Origin: Histoplasma ohiense
Lineage: Eukaryota > Ascomycota > Eurotiomycetes > Onygenales > Ajellomycetaceae
Assembly (NCBI GenBank): GCA_017607445.1
Contig: JAEVHH010000003.1
Coordinates: 1,364,001-1,428,000, forward strand
Reading direction: 5' to 3'
DNA: 64,000 nt
The position numbers and the translations under genes were made by a program. Of the stretch, positions 20,409 to 33,439 are shown piece by piece. The notes under the pieces were generated by a model. That model made no database searches. It was given only the letters and a program-made list of their open reading frames with translations, and was not told the DNA's origin. The stretch's first letter is position 1, and every line of letters begins with the position of its first letter.

Positions 20409-22283
20409 ATGTTCGGAAGCCAAGCCTTGTTCTTGTACTCGGACCAGCCACCTGCGCAACCTCCGGCTTCACCATCGAGACTCGTCAACGGCGGGCCCCT
20501 GCCTAACAACAGCGATTGTAATTTTCAGTCGATCGTCCCATCCTGCGGCGACAGGGAAATGGCAAAGCCAGGCCATTCTACTAATTTCAATGCCATCGAT
20601 AGTAACAATACGTCTTCAGCGCTATCGGCTATGAGAAACGATATCCTTCCTCGCCTTCACACGTCCTCCAGCACTCTCTCACATTCCTCCTTTGCTGATG
20701 TGATTGACACGAATGACACTCCATCCACACCGCTATCCGGACTCTCAAACCACGACTATTCCCAAATCCCATTCTCCCGCTCTCCAGCGAAAACCCCCAT
20801 AGCCTCTCATACCCATGCGCATTCGCGGAGCGTAGATATCGGATCACTGCGCTCGTCTGGCCTTCTCAAATATACCGTTGTAAATTCGCCGATTGATGGT
20901 CAGCCGGGGGGAAATACGGCGATCGACATTTCTCAAGGACAAAAGAGGACGGCTAGTGGAGAGGTGAAATCAACCGGTTCCCCAATATTTATCCGAAGTC
21001 CAGAATCAGTCATGGCTACTCGCCGTTCTGGGACAATGAGCACCGATTCAAATAGTAGCAGAATTTCGGAGGTAATAACTACTCAACCAGCAGAATATTC
21101 CTACCGGCCCGTGTATCTTATGTGCTAATCGGTGATACTCCAGTTATCCGCTCAACTTCGTGCTCGTTTATCTTACGCCGCAGCGAAAGTTGAAAAAGAT
21201 TGGCCAATCCGCCAGCTAGAAGAAACACATGCAGTCCCTCCACGATTTGGCTGTTCATCCGCGTCGCAGTCTCCCCTGCCATTAGGGTTCAAAAGCCCAT
21301 TCCGTTCTCCGAAAGGAGCTTCACACTCACGAGGCCGACATAGTATTAGTAGCACTTTACAAGACAATGGATTGCCCAAGCTCCGGAATCCTGATTTCAC
21401 TCACATGACATCATCTGTGTCTCCAACGAACGCATCTGCGCGTCGTAACAAATCCTCTTCACAGAATAGACGTGCTAGCACATATATTCCGCCTCCCGTT
21501 GCCTTCGCAAATTCTGATCCACCACGCCTTGCTCCGCCCGCTGATATTGTATCTGGGAACGGCAATGCAACGCGTCGCCGACCAAATCCCAATGACACCC
21601 TATTACAAACCGCGTCGGAGAACCAGAACTACCATCCTCGAAATGAGTCGTGTGCAGATGGCGGATATTCCGTTTCATCTACCCAGACGACTACTTCGAC
21701 CGTGGCCATTCTCGACACATCGCCGGATTCGCAACCCCAATTATCTCGCCAGTCCGCGACTCCATCTTCCATCACAGCTTCCACCACCACCACCACCACC
21801 ACGAGGCCAGTTTCGAAACAAAGAACGCCATCCCAAAATGCGCTTATGGAAAAGGATGCTATTGAAACTTTGCTGTTCATGTCAAGTCCTGAAAATTCAG
21901 GGTATCATCCAAGCTCCCAGCAAACGCAACAGAATGAGTATCGCGGCATGCATCTTACTCTCCCTTCGCCTTCCTTACCCAGACCCTCGTCCCAACAGTC
22001 CTCCCCTATCGAGGGTCGTTTGGGTCTGGGGATCCGCCATAACACCCCGAATGCGATCCGTCCCGCTCGCAAGGTCAGTTTTGTCGATGACACGAGCAAC
22101 AGTTCGGGCGATGCGCATCCAAGAAATGGACCTAGCGGCCTACGGGAACATGAAGCAGGCGATGCGATTGACCGTATGCTAGACGAACTTGGTGATAGCG
22201 GTAGTGAATCGGAAAGTGACTGGCTTATGCGCTTTATGAGCCAGTCTGGCGGCGAATCAATACGGCCGAATAGTCGTGGTTAA
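20409..22283 (+). CDS. Whi5/Nrm1-family cell-cycle transcriptional repressor
   Basis: A 600-residue, mostly disordered Ser/Thr/Pro-rich protein. Exons 20409..21071 and 21144..22283; intron 21072..21143 uses GTAATA..CAG with a CTAAT branch-like site. Directly after the junction comes LSAQLRARLSYAAAKVEKDW, the short conserved motif by which Whi5 and Nrm1 bind the SBF/MBF G1/S transcription complexes. The rest shows many SP/TP sites, consistent with CDK control as in yeast Whi5. The first in-frame ATG (MFGSQALF) is taken as start; the open frame extends further 5' without an ATG, and a later ATG (MAKPGHS) is also possible. The promoter holds MCB/SCB-like motifs. Assignment rests on the one motif plus overall composition; Whi5 versus Nrm1 role is not resolved. 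Confidence 0.75.
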
Positions 22284-23337
22284 GTTAATGATTTGAGTTA
22301 CTGTTGCCCCCTTTATATCTCCCTCAGAAAGGCTCCCCGTGTTGTTGGTTTGCCTGTTGTGGTTCGCTGGCCTTGACTTGCACGATTATTTTTGAACCAC
22401 AGAGCATTGACAGGAGAGGAAGAAAGTGGTTTACTGTCGAACCCGTCTTCGTAATTAACTGGTGTTCTTCTGATCGACCTCTTATTCTGAAACAACAATT
22501 CCACCCCTGTCTCCCATTTATTTTTGCTTTTTAACTCCAACCTTATTCTTCATTTTTGTTATCCATTTTTGACTTCACGCAGCCAGGAACTTACTTTAGC
22601 CACAAAAAAAAAGAAAGAAAAAGAAAAAAAGAAAGAAAAAGAAAAAAAGAAAGAAAAAGAAAAAAAGAAAGAAAAAGAAAAAAAGACAAAACAGAAGTAA
22701 AGAGAACGACCTCTCCATCTAAGCACTATTTTCTTTTCAGGAACTCGCTTGAATACTCTCATATCACCCTCCATGGGATGTATATATGCGTCGATCATTT
22801 TCTTCCAGGCAAACATGAGCACCCGACATGACTGAGATGACCTATGTTTTGATCTTTTTCTCCTCTCTTCAATTTGAACTGTGATATTACGCATGCATTG
22901 TATGCACTATACATGTCCATGTGATGATCCCGGTTTACTTGTGCATATTTTATTATATATTTTTGAATTGGAAAAATTACAGGTGAATTGAATACGCATA
23001 ATATAAGATACACGCATACAGCCATCCTTCATATTTCCGGTGGCTTTCCCTTAATGATTATTTTTGCAGTTGTATTCATACGCTTTCGTTTGGTTTGAAT
23101 TTCGACTTGCACGTCACCAAGGTATCACAAAACCGATCAAATCATTCTACCAGCCAAAGTCATCCACTTGGATTGAATTGCCATTCATTTGGTTATATAT
23201 ATTGTTTCTGGCGTTGATATCAATAATGCAATGACGGGGTCTGCTTCACTGATAACTGTCCCACCACCACATATACACCCATCCATCGCATCGTATCCCA
23301 TTCCACGTCTTCCATTCAAGCATTTTTCTCAACCCTC
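22284..23337. other. Intergenic between convergent genes
   Basis: The 3' regions of the Whi5-like gene (+) and the SDR gene (-). Apart from the purine repeat at 22603..22685 I see nothing. Confidence 0.6.
22603..22685. repeat. A/G-rich tandem repeat, 18-bp unit
   Basis: About four copies of an 18-base unit GAAAGAAAAAGAAAAAAA. Open frames across it are Lys/Arg-repeat artefacts. Confidence 0.9.
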
Positions 23338-24873
23338 TCAATGCGCTACATAACCGCCGTCAATCGCCAACGTCGTCCCCGTCACCCAGGAGGCGTCCTT
23401 CGATGCCAAAAACACCGCTGCACCAGTGATATCCTCTGTTCTACCTAACCGCGAATCGAACGGATGCTGGGAGACCAGGTGGGCATGGTATGCCCTTTTG
23501 CGCGGGTTGTCGCTGTTCGCATCGGCGAACGTCTCGCTCAGGCTTGTCTCTACCCATCCTGGGGCGAGGGCGTTTACATGACTATTTTTTTTTTTTTTTA
23601 CTTTTATTAATTTTCAAGTTCCTCGTAGAATTAGGTTTCTTGAGAGGGAAGGTGGATGAGGAAAACCGACATTTTATCGCCGCCATATTCCAAAGCCACA
23701 GACTTTGTGATACCAACTACCGCGTGCTTGGATGCTGTGTATGTGCTTGAGCCGGGTCCACCAACGTTCCCGTAGATGGAGGCCATGTTGATGATCCAGC
23801 CCCTATCACCGCTTGAGTGGGGGTTTTGGGCGAGCATCTGCTTCGTGGCGAATTCTTTCATTGGGGAGGGGGGGAGAGGTGGTTAGCTTCCATATGCATA
23901 TGTACGTGCACATGCCATGGATTGCATTGGGGTGGACGATGGGATGGGCATATTTGTATATGATACAACTTACTACATCCAAGCCAAACCCCCTTCCCGT
24001 TGAGCCCCATGACTCTATCCCAGGATTCCTCGGGCGTCTCGTGGATACGGTCTCCAGGCCGCTGGTGGCCTGCGGGGGATATCCCAGCGTTGTTGACGAT
24101 TCTATATTTATTGTATATATTTGATTGTTTCATTTTGTCAAGGTACTGTTCACCGGCTTTTCTTTGCGTCTTCCCTTTGTTTCACCTTGCCACAAGAGCA
24201 AGCAAAATATATATATATATATATATAGGGGAGGGTATGAATGTTGGGGATGCCAGAGAAACGGAAGGTTGGGTCCCAATTGGTGAAGGAAGACCTACAT
24301 ATCCAGTCTTCCAAACGCTTTAACACACCCCGCAATCAGGTTTTCTACATCATCAGAAACAGAGGCGTCCGCTTTGACGAATACAGCACGGGTTGTGGTC
24401 TTGCCGCCCGGAGTGACGGGATAGGCCTCATTGATAGCTTCGTGGGTGGGTCGGTTGTCATCGCCTGTATAAAGAAAGGAGTTAAAAACAGCGGTTTTGT
24501 TGACGAATTATGTTACATGTACTGTACAATTCCAATTTTCCATTCAGTCTTTGATTTCGTGCGTGGTGGGTGCATTCGCTGGTAAAAAAATATAAAATAT
24601 ATATAATGCTGATGACAGAGTATCCCTTGTCCCTCAATAAAAACCGATATAGCCATCGGAGCCACAAATAAGAAGTGATCCTCGCACCCATGCCGGTGCG
24701 GAGAGTAAATAAGAGAGAGGACAAGCCAAAATCAACAAACCTCTAGCCGCAGAATCAATATCTGCGCACACAACATAGGCACCCTCGGCAGCATATCTGA
24801 GCGCAATGGCCCTCCCGATCCCATTTGAGCTGCCGGTGATAACAGCAACTTTGTCCTCGAGACGCGCAGACAT
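23338..24873 (-). CDS. Short-chain dehydrogenase/reductase (SDR), five exons
   Basis: A 284-residue classical SDR, an NAD(P)-dependent oxidoreductase with a Rossmann fold. Exons: 24741..24873, 24299..24464, 23974..24101, 23671..23854, 23338..23581; all phases agree. Motifs in order: cofactor loop TGSSNGIG near the N-terminus; CADID after beta-2, where an acidic residue usually favours NAD(H); KADAS; NNAG; catalytic Ser in MASIYG; YTASKHA with the Tyr-x3-Lys pair; APGW; and the C-terminal AIDGGY. The junction of exons 3 and 4 gives GVWLGCKFATKQML, and that of exons 4 and 5 gives GGDKIHVNALAPGW, both typical. Substrate is not evident. The last intron contains a long poly-A/T run. It stands alone, with no biosynthetic neighbours. 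Confidence 0.93.
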
Positions 24874-26100
24874 GGTTGGCGTATTTATTTTATGAGACTG
24901 GCCGGTATGTATTAATTCCCAGATGGGGCCTGCTTGGAGACCGTTGAGCAGGGTGAAGGAAGTGCTACTGGGTAATTACTCCAGTGGAATGCGGATAGTA
25001 TAAGTAAAGAACTTGTCCCCTTTTGTTATCAAAACCGAGTTGATGATGCTGAGCAGGACAAATGTGTATGTACAGTACATACCTGGATGGATAAATATAC
25101 TGGCTGGAAAATGGACAACCATTCTCGTCCACTGCTCCCTAGCTGCAGCACAAGCGCCGAGCGGTCGTATATTGGAGCGGTGGATGTCGGGTCGCCGGCG
25201 GGGGACTGGATTAAATAGTATCCTGGTGTGTGCTGGGATTAAGTTGGGCAATTGAAACCTGCCAAAAACTACAATAAAACCGTGGACTACTCGCTTGGAT
25301 ATATATATCCATTGTCCATTCCAGCCAGACAGCCAGCCAGGCAACCAGCGTTTTTCGCTTTATGCAGTGGGTGAAAGCAAATCCTTTGGCCCGCTTCATT
25401 CAACAATATAATTTCATTGTTGTCGATCATTACGATCTGCCGCTCACCTGACAGTTTTAAGTAGCTGGGTATGGGTAGCTCTGGTCCTTCTGCTGGAGGG
25501 GACAAGGATAGGCGTCCAACTGATGTCTGTAATCGTGCAAACTTTGCCTCCACCACCCACTCTTGACTGCGTATGTTCTGGATGGGATATCATCACTGTG
25601 TTTCTCTCCTAGGAAAGAGAATAACTGATACAGCCGAGGAATTGAGAAAGGAGTATGACGTGCCGGATTATTCAGTTATTCATGGAAACACAAAGATTAC
25701 TGGAAGAAATCAGAAGGTGAGGCGCCGGAGTGAAATATATTACGGCCAGGGGGAAAGATAGCGATATAGACAAGACCGAAAATGGAAAATAAATTTTAAA
25801 AAAGGAAAAGGAGGAAAAAAGGGGAAGCTCACTGCTAGCTCTTTTCTCTTCCCCAGGACATCCATGAGTAAAATACAATAGGAGTAACAACGAGGAAGAA
25901 GTATCACCTAGAAATGCATTAAAATCAAACGATGAAAGGGTGCCAAATAGTCGCAACAACAACAACAACAACAACCACCACCAAGACGATCCGATCCGTG
26001 AATGAAGAGCAAAAAGAAAGGAATAACAAAGGGATTTTCAGCACATCCATCCGTCCAATTTCATCCACATATATTAAAAATTCCGCATTCGACATTTCTT
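24874..26100. other. Intergenic, unassigned protein-like fragments only
   Basis: A plus-strand segment at about 25614..25715, preceded by TTTCTCTCCTAG and followed by GTGAGG, reads KRITDTAEELRKEYDVPDYS in one frame. An overlapping minus-strand frame at 25287..25556 lacks an ATG. Neither could be linked into a gene. CAA/CCA repeats occur at 25955..25982. Confidence 0.4.
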
Positions 26101-28966
26101 TCACGCCCACGCGTCATCCATCTCCGCCACATCATAATCAACCTCATGCTGACCACCCGCATCCTTCCGCAGCATCATTGAATCAGTCTCATGGCTAGTC
26201 CCATTATCACCAATATGGACAATCTCTTCTCCTTTCTTTGCTGCATAACCCTGATGCTGGAGCAGTGGCGGCGCAGAGACAGAGTTGTCACGGGTTCCTG
26301 ACGCAGAAGAGGAATTATTTGCAACCCATGAGAACTCTACTTTGCCCACCGATGGGATATCCGTAGGACCGTACATGAGCTTCTCGGCGACGTAGCGGTC
26401 CTTGAAAGAGACGATTTGCGAGTCGGGTTGGTCTGGGTTTGGTTCTATGCTTTCGTATTCGCCAACCCCCTGTATGTGTGCGTGTGAAAGGAAAAGCTGT
26501 TAGTATATATGTGTATGTATAGATGTATGTATGTATGACTTCGAACGCGATAGTGATGTTTGATTATGAAATGAGAAAAACATACCAAAAGAAACTGCCT
26601 CAACGCCTCATCCTTCTCAGCATTGAACTCGACGCCAGATACAGCAACACACCTGGGCCGATTGTCAAGCCGCAACACACCGCCCCGACCTCGTGGCACA
26701 CTGCCCCGGCCCCGGTAAGTCCCACCACCACGGAACGCAGGGTCAAAGCCACGACCCCGGGCTGCGAAGGCACCTCTCCCGCCTCGATACCCAGCCCAAC
26801 CCCTGCCACGGCCCCGGGGCGGGTATTGCGGATCCGATAGCGCCGGGTCCAGGCCTAGACTTTTAGCCTCCGCCTCAAGCGCCGCCAGCTGCGCACGCAA
26901 CATCTTCGTCTGCTCGCTAACATTTTCGTCAGGGTGAGAAGACGATGATGACGCTTTTATCATATCCAAATCAGCGGCCGCAGGCGAGGTGCCGTTCGTT
27001 CCATCCGCTTCATGCGGCTGTTGCGAGCCGAGCCGCTGGAGTAACCTCGCCTTCTCCTCCTGTTGCCTCTTCAACAGATCCTCCTTCTGCTTCTCAAGCG
27101 CTAGTCTTGCCTCTTCGGTCTCCTTTCGTTTCTTCATCTTTTCCTCGTGCTGTCTTTGCGCTTCGGCTTGTTGCTTCTCGAATTCCTCCGAATCGAAAGG
27201 CTTTTCGTCTGATTTGTTGGGATGGTGATGATCACCGGCTCCATTTGTCTCGGATTTCGATCCCGGCTTATACCAATAAACTTTCACAAACCGGTTGTCG
27301 AAGATGACTTTCGGACTTGCCCAAGCACGACGTGCCGCTGCCCAGCTGTCGTATTTCACAAGGGCTAAGTGTTTATATGGTTGCATAGTAACCTCGACAA
27401 TATTGCCAAACTCAGAAAAGAACTCGCGCACGATGGCCTCGTCAAACTTATCCTCTGGGATCTGCTCGACGACAATCGTGGTAATCGATCTATCCTCATT
27501 TGGCCCGGCCTGCGAAAATTCAGCGCGATTCCGTCGGGGGCCCGTGAAACCGCCTCGATCTCCCCTACCGCGACTACGGCCACGCCCGCCTTTATCACCA
27601 GCCCGAGAAGCCCCCGCTAAGCCGTGGCCATTTGTAGCACCAAGCGGTCTATCCAAGACAAGATTTGACTTCGTAGGGTCATATTCTGCGACAATAACAA
27701 AATATTAGTGAAAAATACCTTCCCCGTTAAAACGAAAAGAAAGAATAAAAGTTATATTACCGTCATCCCTCGCTGGTGCTACTAAATGATCTGTCCCATG
27801 CTGATACGGACATGTACTCCCCAACACACAAAATCCTTGTGTATCATAATCCACGCATCTTTGGGGAATACTGCCAGGCGCCGGCGATGTGCTCGCCGAC
27901 GGCTGGCTGGAGCCCGGCGCGCCCGCCGAAGCGGGCAGATGAGGGAGCGGGGGCATGCCAGGGATTTGTGGAAACCCCATGGCTGCCTGTAGCGTCATCA
28001 TGGCAGCAATGGGATCGCTGGGGTTGAAGGGAGGAAACCCAGCTGAGGTAGCAACAGGAGCCATTCCTTGGAACCCGCCGCCGGACGGTTGCTGCTGCTG
28101 CTGCTGGTTTAGATGTGTGGGGCCCATTCGCCCATTGCTAATGTTGTTGTTGTTGTGATTATTATTATTATTTACAAGCATGCGACTATCCCCGCGCCCA
28201 CCACGGCGACCTCGCATGGATTTAAACGGCCGATCCGCGCGGTTATAATGTAGATCATGGTCGTCGCCAGCCTGTGGTCCTTCGTTGAAGGCACGTTTTC
28301 TGGAGAAGCTCGATCTGCCGGTGCTTTCAAAGCCGCCTGTGGCTGGCGGGTTGGGTCTTACATTGGTTTGTCCGTGGCCAAATGGAGCCCTGGACATCGT
28401 ATCGGAGGGGATGGTTTGTTCCTGTGATGGAGCGACTGCCGTAACGACGGCGGATTCCGGAGGTTGTTGGTGGGTAGTTGGTTGAATTTGGGCTTGGACA
28501 AGCTGAGGCTTAGGATTGAATTTGGTAAAGATCTCGTCGACGAAGGCGATGGTATCTAAACCGAGAAGAAAATTAAGACAATTAAAAATTCACTGTAAGG
28601 AGAAGGAGTGATCAAAATAAAAAGGGGATAAATATGATTAAACCACTAACTCTCTTTCAAAAAATCCTCCAAATTCTCCACAGAAGCCTTCCGGATATCT
28701 TCATCGGGGGCATCGGACCGGATCAAGGCCAGTACATAATCCGCCAATACATCCGAGTCCGCATCAGATCTGTCATGGAGAACAACACATTAAAAAGTAG
28801 AAAAAATTAGTTTTCACCGTGTCTGGACACAAGGAAACGAGCAAGCAAAACGGGTGTCTTCCCGAGAACAAGGGAGAAGGAATAAAACGGAAGAAACATA
28901 CATATCCTCCAACCTCTTGACAACCCATGCCTTAACCTCCGCCGCCTGTTCCTCCGTAAATTGCAT
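26101..28966 (-). CDS. RBM26/RBM27-like RNA-binding protein (PWI-like, CCCH, RRM)
   Basis: An 815-residue nuclear RNA-binding protein. Exons: 28902..28966, 28651..28769, 27761..28555, 26586..27685, 26101..26469; all phases agree. Order of parts: an N-terminal PWI-like helical domain (MQFTEEQAAEVKAWVVKRLE onward); a basic region with Asn and Gln runs; a Pro/Met-rich stretch; one CCCH zinc finger CVDYDTQGFCVLGSTCPYQH with C-x8-C-x5-C-x3-H spacing; an RRM (ITTIVVEQIPEDKF, then HLALVKYDSWAAARRAW); a charged coiled coil; an RGG-rich region; and a second RRM-like C-terminal segment (CVAVSGVEFN to FSWVANN). This order matches human RBM26/27 and the S. pombe relative Rmn1 of the MTREC nuclear RNA surveillance complex. 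Role in nuclear RNA decay is by homology. The trinucleotide runs coding for Asn and Gln may vary between strains. Confidence 0.88.
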
Positions 28967-30362
28967 CCTGAATCCCCCTCCTCTTTTCTCCTTTTTCCCT
29001 CTTTGCTTACTTTTTTTCGCCTGCTTTAATTGTTTTTTTTTTTTTTTACAAAAGGAGCCCCTCGCCCTTAATGCGAGAAATTCAGAGGCGGGGGGGGGGC
29101 GGAAGGAATGACGGTATTCGTAAAAGAAGTAACTTATAGATCTATCGAAAGAACAGACGACAGCGTCGGATTTGATTCGGACAAGGCGATTCGTTCGCAA
29201 ACGAATTCACAAATCCAATATCCCTGTCGCGCTTTGCGTTTCCCGTATAAAGTCGTAAACTGATGCAGTATGCTTTCTCTCCCGTCCCCTCTTTATTCTC
29301 GCTCTCCTATTCTCCCGGCGCGTGCGTGGGGATGAGAAAAAGAGCGGCTTGGATAGGAGAAAGGGGATTATGTTTTTTTTCTTGTTTCTCGTTACGTTGC
29401 GGAGCTTGGTGGTGGTCGGCCAGCCGTTCGCGGTGGCATGTAGGTAGGGAAGGTTTTGCGGGTTGGGGGGGAGATGGGTCTCAAAGGTTGGTTCGTTCCT
29501 TTTTCTTTTCCTTCTTTCAGTGTGGGAGGGAGGATGGAAATATCTCCTCTCCCCCCTTTTCTTTCCTTTCGTTTCGCTGGCCGAACCCAGACCAAACGAA
29601 GCGACGAAACGATCGGAGGATCAGAGGCGCGCTGGTTAAATAAAAGTTGTTGGGTTGTCGGTTGATATAAACTCAAGAGCAATGGATGTGTTTTTCTTTT
29701 TTTCCTCTTTGCCCCACGTTTCCGTATTTGGTTTATTGAAGAAAGCAAGCAGGCGTTGTGGTAATTGCCATCGTAGTCCTTGTGTCCGTTTCGTGTACTT
29801 CTGCCGACAAGCTCCTCAAGTCATCAAAACCTGGCTTCTTTGATGAATATATCCAAATTTTTAATGTCACGTGACGGGTGCTTGATTAGTCACTACTTCT
29901 GGCAATTATTCAACTAGTTATTGCAAGTACGAGACCAAGTGTTTACTATTATTTTAAACAAAAGCTCCTATTTTATTTTATTTTGTTTTTGTTTTCTTCT
30001 ACAACTTATTAATTGAAATAGAAAAAAACACACAATGAAAAATTCAGTAAACATAAAAAAGAAAATGAAAACGAACAGTAGTGAAGAAAATAAAAGAAAG
30101 GTCAATTAACAAACACACATAGAACACAAACGCAGTCAATATTTGGCAGTTTTATTTTTATTTTATTTCCCGTTCGTTTGAAAAGTCGTCGAATTTCGTT
30201 AGGAAAAAGACAGGTCAGGGGGAGGGCGTGAGGGCCGAGTGGCAAGTCAAGGTTGGGGATATCATTAACATCGTTTTTCTTTCTTCGTTGCCTCCTCCCG
30301 TTATAAATTTCTATTATTCGTCCTCATTTCGTAGAAGCGAGGATGTGAAATTCGACCCTTTT
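28967..30362. other. Intergenic between RBM26-like and eEF2 genes
   Basis: Promoter side of the RBM26-like gene and 3' region of eEF2. Pyrimidine-rich tracts (for example a T-run near 29033..29048) and a G-run near 29092..29099 are present. Open frames are low complexity; none is supported. Confidence 0.6.
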
Positions 30363-33300
30363 TTACAATTTGTCGTAATACTAGAAACGAGAAGAAGAGA
30401 GCATGGTTAGCGAAGGAATTGTAGAAGAGATGTGGTGGGATATCAATAAGATGAAAAAGGCTATAACACTTACATTCTCAACACCAGGAACAACCTCCTT
30501 AATACCCTTCCTCTTCCGCATCTCGGTAACAACCTGTCCAGGCTTCGTGGTAACATCCAACGGAGACCCACCAGGCAAGATCTGCCAGTGATCGAAGACG
30601 GATTGCGGGAACGCTTGTCCACCAGTCGCACTGCGCAAGTCCGCAGGGAAGCCGAACGATTCGTTGACGGGCAGGTATGCTTTGACTGTGAACAGCGGGG
30701 TGCCCGGTCTCTGCTCTTCGAAAAACACGTGGCCACGGCGCCGAGTGAGGACGCCGTAGATGCCACCCATAGCCTGTTCGGGCACTTGGATCTCGACCAG
30801 GAAGACGGGTTCGAGAATTCCTGGTTCTGCGAGGAGAGTTGCTGCGTACAGGACACGGCGTGCGGTGGGGATGATCTGTCCACCGCCGCGGTGGATAGCG
30901 TCCGCATGTAAGGTAACGTCGAGAATGTTGAAGCGGACGGAGCGCATTGGTTCGTCAGCAATAGGACCCTCGCGAGTTGCCCATTGGAAGCCGGAGACGA
31001 CGGAGTCCTTGATTTCGTTGAGATATTGAACAGCTTTGGTCTGGTCGACGAGCAAGTTGGCGCCAGTGGTGTCGGGGCCGAAACACCAGATTTTGCGGGC
31101 GTCGGTGACGTCCCAGCCGTGCTCATCGGCGAGGATACGGGCACGGGCTTTGAAATCATCGCGCGGGCCGATCTTGCCGTTCTCGATGTCACGGGAGACA
31201 TCCTCCTCTAAGGGCTGTGCGGTCATGTATAGACGGTTGTGTTTGTTGGGGGACTTGGAGAGAGCGGTTATGCTGGAGGTACTACCGACAGTCTCACGGT
31301 AGGAAACGACAGGGTCGGAAACACGGAGGGGAACACCGGCGTGGTCTTCTTCCAGATCTTTCAAGCAAATTTCCAAATGCAATTCACCAGCACCGGCGAC
31401 GACGTGCTCGCCAGACTCGGATATGTACGTCAGGACGCACGGATCAGACTTGGACAGACGTTTGAGACCTTCGACAAGCTTGGGCAAGTCGTTGGCATTC
31501 TTGACTTCGACGGAGCGCTGTACGACGGGGGAGACGGAGAATTTCATGACCTTGAGGTTGTGGGCAGTCTCAGAGGTGGTGAGGGTACCAGACTTGAGCA
31601 AGAACTGATCGACGCCGACCAATCCAAGAATGTTACCAGCAGGCACATCCTCAATTGGCTCGATGAAGCGGCCCATCATGAGAATGGTCCGCTGGATAGC
31701 CTTGATGAACAGATCTTCCTTGCGGCCAGGAGTGTAGTTGGGGCCCTGGATGCGGACTTTGAGACCAGAGCGGACGGTACCAGCGAAGACACGGCCGAAG
31801 GCGTAGAAACGGCCCTTATCAGAGGTCGGCACCATTTTCGAGACGTAAAGCATGAGAGGGGCCTTAGGGTCGCAGTCGCGGATACCAATGCAAACATCGT
31901 CATCGGGGGGACCTTCGTACAGAGTTTCGGCGCGGTATTTCTGGGCAGTGACTGGGGAAGGGAGATGCAACACCATCATTTCCATCAGGGCATCGGCGGC
32001 CGGCAGGAACTTCTTCATTACAATTTTGAGAAGAGGCTTGCCTTCTAACTCTTTCTCTTCAGAGGTGAGCTTGATATCAAGCTTCTCGACGAGGGTGTTG
32101 ATCTCCTCCTTCTTGGCATGGGTGATAGCATTGAAGATCTTGAAGATGGGGTCGAGGATGAACTGGCAGAAAGCACGTTCAAGAGGCTTGCCATCGAGTT
32201 CACCAACCTTGGTCCACTTCTTGGTCTTGGGGTTGAAGTAGTTATCGCCCTACAATCGGGTTAGTGGGATTGCAATTAAAAAAAGATCATATGATGATGG
32301 TGATGGTCAGTGACATACCCAGAGACGCTCCATCATCTTGTTACGGTCAACACCGAATTTCTTGGCATACCTGGCAGCGAACTGCCTCACAGTGAAAGCC
32401 CATCCATGAAGACCAGACCCGAAAGCAACAGTTCCCTTGTAAGGGTAGACCTGGACATCACCAAGTGCCTTGTCGAAGTAGGTCGCGATAATAACGTTGA
32501 CGGACTCGATTGTTCTCGAGAACGACTGGTACAAATCTTCCTTCGTAACTTGCAGCTCAAGGAGGGCACGGTCCACCTTGTTGATGATACAGACGGGCTT
32601 GATACGCTCACCAAGAGCCTGTCGGAGGACAGTCTCGGTCTGGACACAGACGCCAGAGACACAGTCGACGACAACGAGAGCACCGTCAGTGACACGCAGG
32701 GCGGCAGTGACCTCGGAAGAGAAGTCAACGTGGCCGGGGGAATCGATCAAGTTGATCAAGAATTCGTTTCCGTCCACTTTTTGGGGGATATCCTTGAGAT
32801 CGTCCGGATCCGGTAGGTGGGCATAGAGGGAGATGGCAGTAGACTTGATGGTGATACAGCGATCCTGCTCGTCCTGACGGGTGTCTGTGAAACGGGCCTC
32901 ACCAGCCTTTGCAGCGGAGATAATACCAGCACGCTGGACCAGAGAGTCGGTCAAAGTGGATTTACCGTGATCGACTATACACTGTGTATCAGCAGTGCAA
33001 TGCTTCTCTACTCCCTAAGTAGATCAAGAGACCACATACCGTGAGCAATGACGGACATATTCCGGATGTTGGCCGGACGGTCCATCAATTGACGGATCTA
33101 TGCAACAAAAACATCGTTAGTTCCCCCACCATTGACATTGGCGCTCCATTTTACCACGATATGTGACATATGGATAAAAAATGCCGTATGCAACCGGATG
33201 TAGCCATTGTGAGTTGCGTGAGAATAACGTACCTCCTCGACGGTGAAGCTGTGGGAGGAGAGACATTTGTCAGCATCGAATTCACCCACATCACCGTGGA

Positions 33301-33439
33301 CAAAACCACCGAGGGAAGCGGGCGATGGGGGCCACAAGAAGATGTACAATGCATCCTTAATAGAAATAAAAAGTATTCACATAAAAGAGAGGTGAGGATA
33401 TGAGGCATGTGTTCCTGAGGGGGATTCGTACTTGACCAT
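30363..33439 (-). CDS. eEF2: Translation elongation factor 2 (eEF2)
   Basis: An 843-residue GTPase that moves tRNA and mRNA through the ribosome after each peptide bond. Six exons: 33432..33439 (8 nt), 33233..33248 (16 nt), 33040..33097, 32319..32974, 30474..32249 and 30363..30380 (18 nt). They give the expected start MVNFTVEEIRQLMDR and end VENYYDKL. The P-loop AHVDHGKST (residues 26-34) spans an intron. The switch region includes IDSPGHVDFSSEV and the G4 motif INKVDR. The domain IV tip HADAIHRGGGQ holds the His that becomes diphthamide. Length equals the normal eEF2 length. Introns cluster at the 5' end, typical for highly expressed fungal genes. No truncation or odd residues seen. Confidence 0.98.

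Noticed and set aside
22556..22831. Lys/Arg-rich frame
   Set aside because: Translation of the A/G tandem repeat.
23582..23670. Long A/T run as a possible retroelement tail
   Set aside because: It lies within the last intron of the SDR gene, with no flanking duplication or reverse-transcriptase sequence.
25613..25716. Protein-like plus-strand segment between AG and GT splice-like signals
   Set aside because: I found no upstream or downstream exon in phase and no family match; kept only as a note.
31239..32048. A 269-codon open frame opposite the eEF2 gene
   Set aside because: It is antisense to a highly conserved, codon-biased gene. Such genes often leave the opposite frame open by base composition alone.
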